Below are positions 63,497 to 64,000 of a DNA stretch of 64,000 nt, piece after piece. Origin of the DNA: Nitrospira tepida (GTDB lineage Bacteria; Nitrospirota; Nitrospiria; Nitrospirales; Nitrospiraceae); NCBI RefSeq assembly GCF_947241125.1, contig NZ_OX365700.1, positions 1,054,001 through 1,118,000 on the forward strand, in the 5' to 3' direction. The translations under genes were made by a program, and so were the position numbers. The notes under the pieces were generated by a model, which was not told the DNA's origin, made no database searches, and saw only the letters and a program-made list of their open reading frames with translations. The stretch's first letter is position 1. Every line of letters starts with the position of its first letter.

Positions 63497-64000
63497 ATGA
63501 GCCTTGATTACGTCAAGTTTACAAGCGGCTTCGACAAGTTCATGCCGAAAGAATATCGGGACATGGTGGAACATGGCCCCTTTGGCAAGAAGGTGTCGGT
63601 TTCCCAGATGGGAAGCTTCAAGGAAGTGCTTGAAGAGCATCCCATGTGCGCCGGTTGTGCCATGACGTTGTTCATCCGCCTGGCCATGATTTCTTTTCCC
63701 AATCCGGAAGACACGATTACCGTCGGAACGGCCGGGTGCGGCCGCCTCGCCATCTCTCAGGCCGCGATCCCCTTTGTGTACGGCAACTACGGGGACCAGA
63801 ATGGCGTGGCGAGCGGGTTGTCGCGCGGGCTTCGCCTGCGGTTCGGTGACAAGCCGAAGGATGTGGTCGTGATGGCCGGAGACGGCGGCACCGCGGATAT
63901 CGGGTTCTCCGCAGTCCTCCATTCCTGGTTCCGGAAGGAGAAGTTCACGACCATCATGCTGGACAATGAAGTGTATGGGAATACCGGCGGTCAGGAGAGC
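63497..64000 (+). CDS. 2-oxoacid:ferredoxin oxidoreductase beta subunit, 3' end missing
   Basis: First 168 residues. HPMCAGCAMTLFIRL (about 49-63) and GTAGCGRLA (about 77-85) give cluster-ligand type Cys; AGDGGTADIGF (about 126-136) and LDNEVYGNTGGQ (about 155-166) bind thiamine diphosphate and Mg. This is the TPP subunit of pyruvate or 2-oxoglutarate:ferredoxin oxidoreductase. In Nitrospira such multi-subunit enzymes carry out reductive carboxylations of the reductive TCA cycle. The ATG follows AGGAGGG. Which 2-oxoacid is used cannot be decided from this part. Confidence 0.88.
   Translation, partial: MSLDYVKFTSGFDKFMPKEYRDMVEHGPFGKKVSVSQMGSFKEVLEEHPMCAGCAMTLFIRLAMISFPNPEDTITVGTAGCGRLAISQAAIPFVYGNYGDQNGVASGLSRGLRLRFGDKPKDVVVMAGDGGTADIGFSAVLHSWFRKEKFTTIMLDNEVYGNTGGQES

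Overview
The window looks like a GC-rich chromosome segment of a Nitrospira-like bacterium (phylum Nitrospirota). This rests on the type IV pilus PilC/PilS/PilR block, a ferredoxin-dependent 2-oxoacid oxidoreductase beta subunit at the right edge (an enzyme of the reductive TCA cycle), a separate MTHFR_C-type zinc protein, frequent GTG/TTG starts and a 180-bp inverted-repeat element of a kind I remember from Nitrospira genomes. The genus is an inference and no rRNA gene is present to test it. No tRNA, rRNA, CRISPR array or replication origin was seen.

Layout. 0-13 kb is mostly housekeeping on the + strand: proC (5' end cut), yggT, divIVA, a serine hydrolase, pgsA, pilC-pilS-pilR, then ispE, prs, rplY, pth and ychF. 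13-17.5 kb is accessory: a 183-bp inverted-repeat element, a solitary HNH nuclease, a frameshifted quinone-oxidoreductase-like pseudogene, a DUF4926 gene and a decayed IS200/IS605 element. 17.5-26 kb is the most unusual block: a CDP-glycerol glycerophosphotransferase-like gene, a methyltransferase, a YidC/Oxa1-like gene and a membrane sulfatase-superfamily gene, followed by a second YidC-like module fused in one polypeptide to its own sulfatase-superfamily domain. 26-30 kb is one large SWIM/SNF2 helicase gene.

30-40 kb joins a ribosomal block (rpsF-ssb-rpsR, yceD, rpmF) to the fatty-acid block plsX-fabH-fabD-fabG-acpP-fabF-rnc. It is interrupted between fabH and fabD by an IS110-family element that itself sits inside a copy of a repeat also found at 51.6 kb. 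40-46 kb holds a secreted cyclophilin, three less characterised minus-strand genes, and folD-metF-panB, whose products make, reduce and consume methylene-tetrahydrofolate. 45.7-49.7 kb is a graveyard of mobile DNA: a MazEF-type toxin-antitoxin pair, an IS5-like element with an in-frame stop, an inverted-repeat element, the C-terminal remnant of an SGNH-type hydrolase, a second intact IS5-type element with CTAG at both flanks, and another inverted-repeat element.

49.8-62.4 kb on the minus strand is signalling: a two-TM sensor-like protein, ApaH, and four consecutive genes (two hybrid histidine kinases and two response regulators carrying GGDEF and EAL domains) that form a plausible phosphorelay into cyclic-di-GMP turnover. 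One hybrid kinase carries a low-complexity, repeat-derived insertion inside a receiver domain. The window ends with queF, the small MTHFR_C protein, and the start of the oxidoreductase beta-subunit gene behind a leader that contains a terminator-like hairpin.

The best candidate for an undescribed system is 17.5-26 kb: a duplicated, once-fused pairing of a YidC-like membrane protein with a sulfatase-superfamily enzyme, next to a glycerophosphotransferase-like enzyme. The YidC-like modules lack the conserved groove arginine, which suggests a specialised role in building or exporting a phosphate-linked surface polymer.
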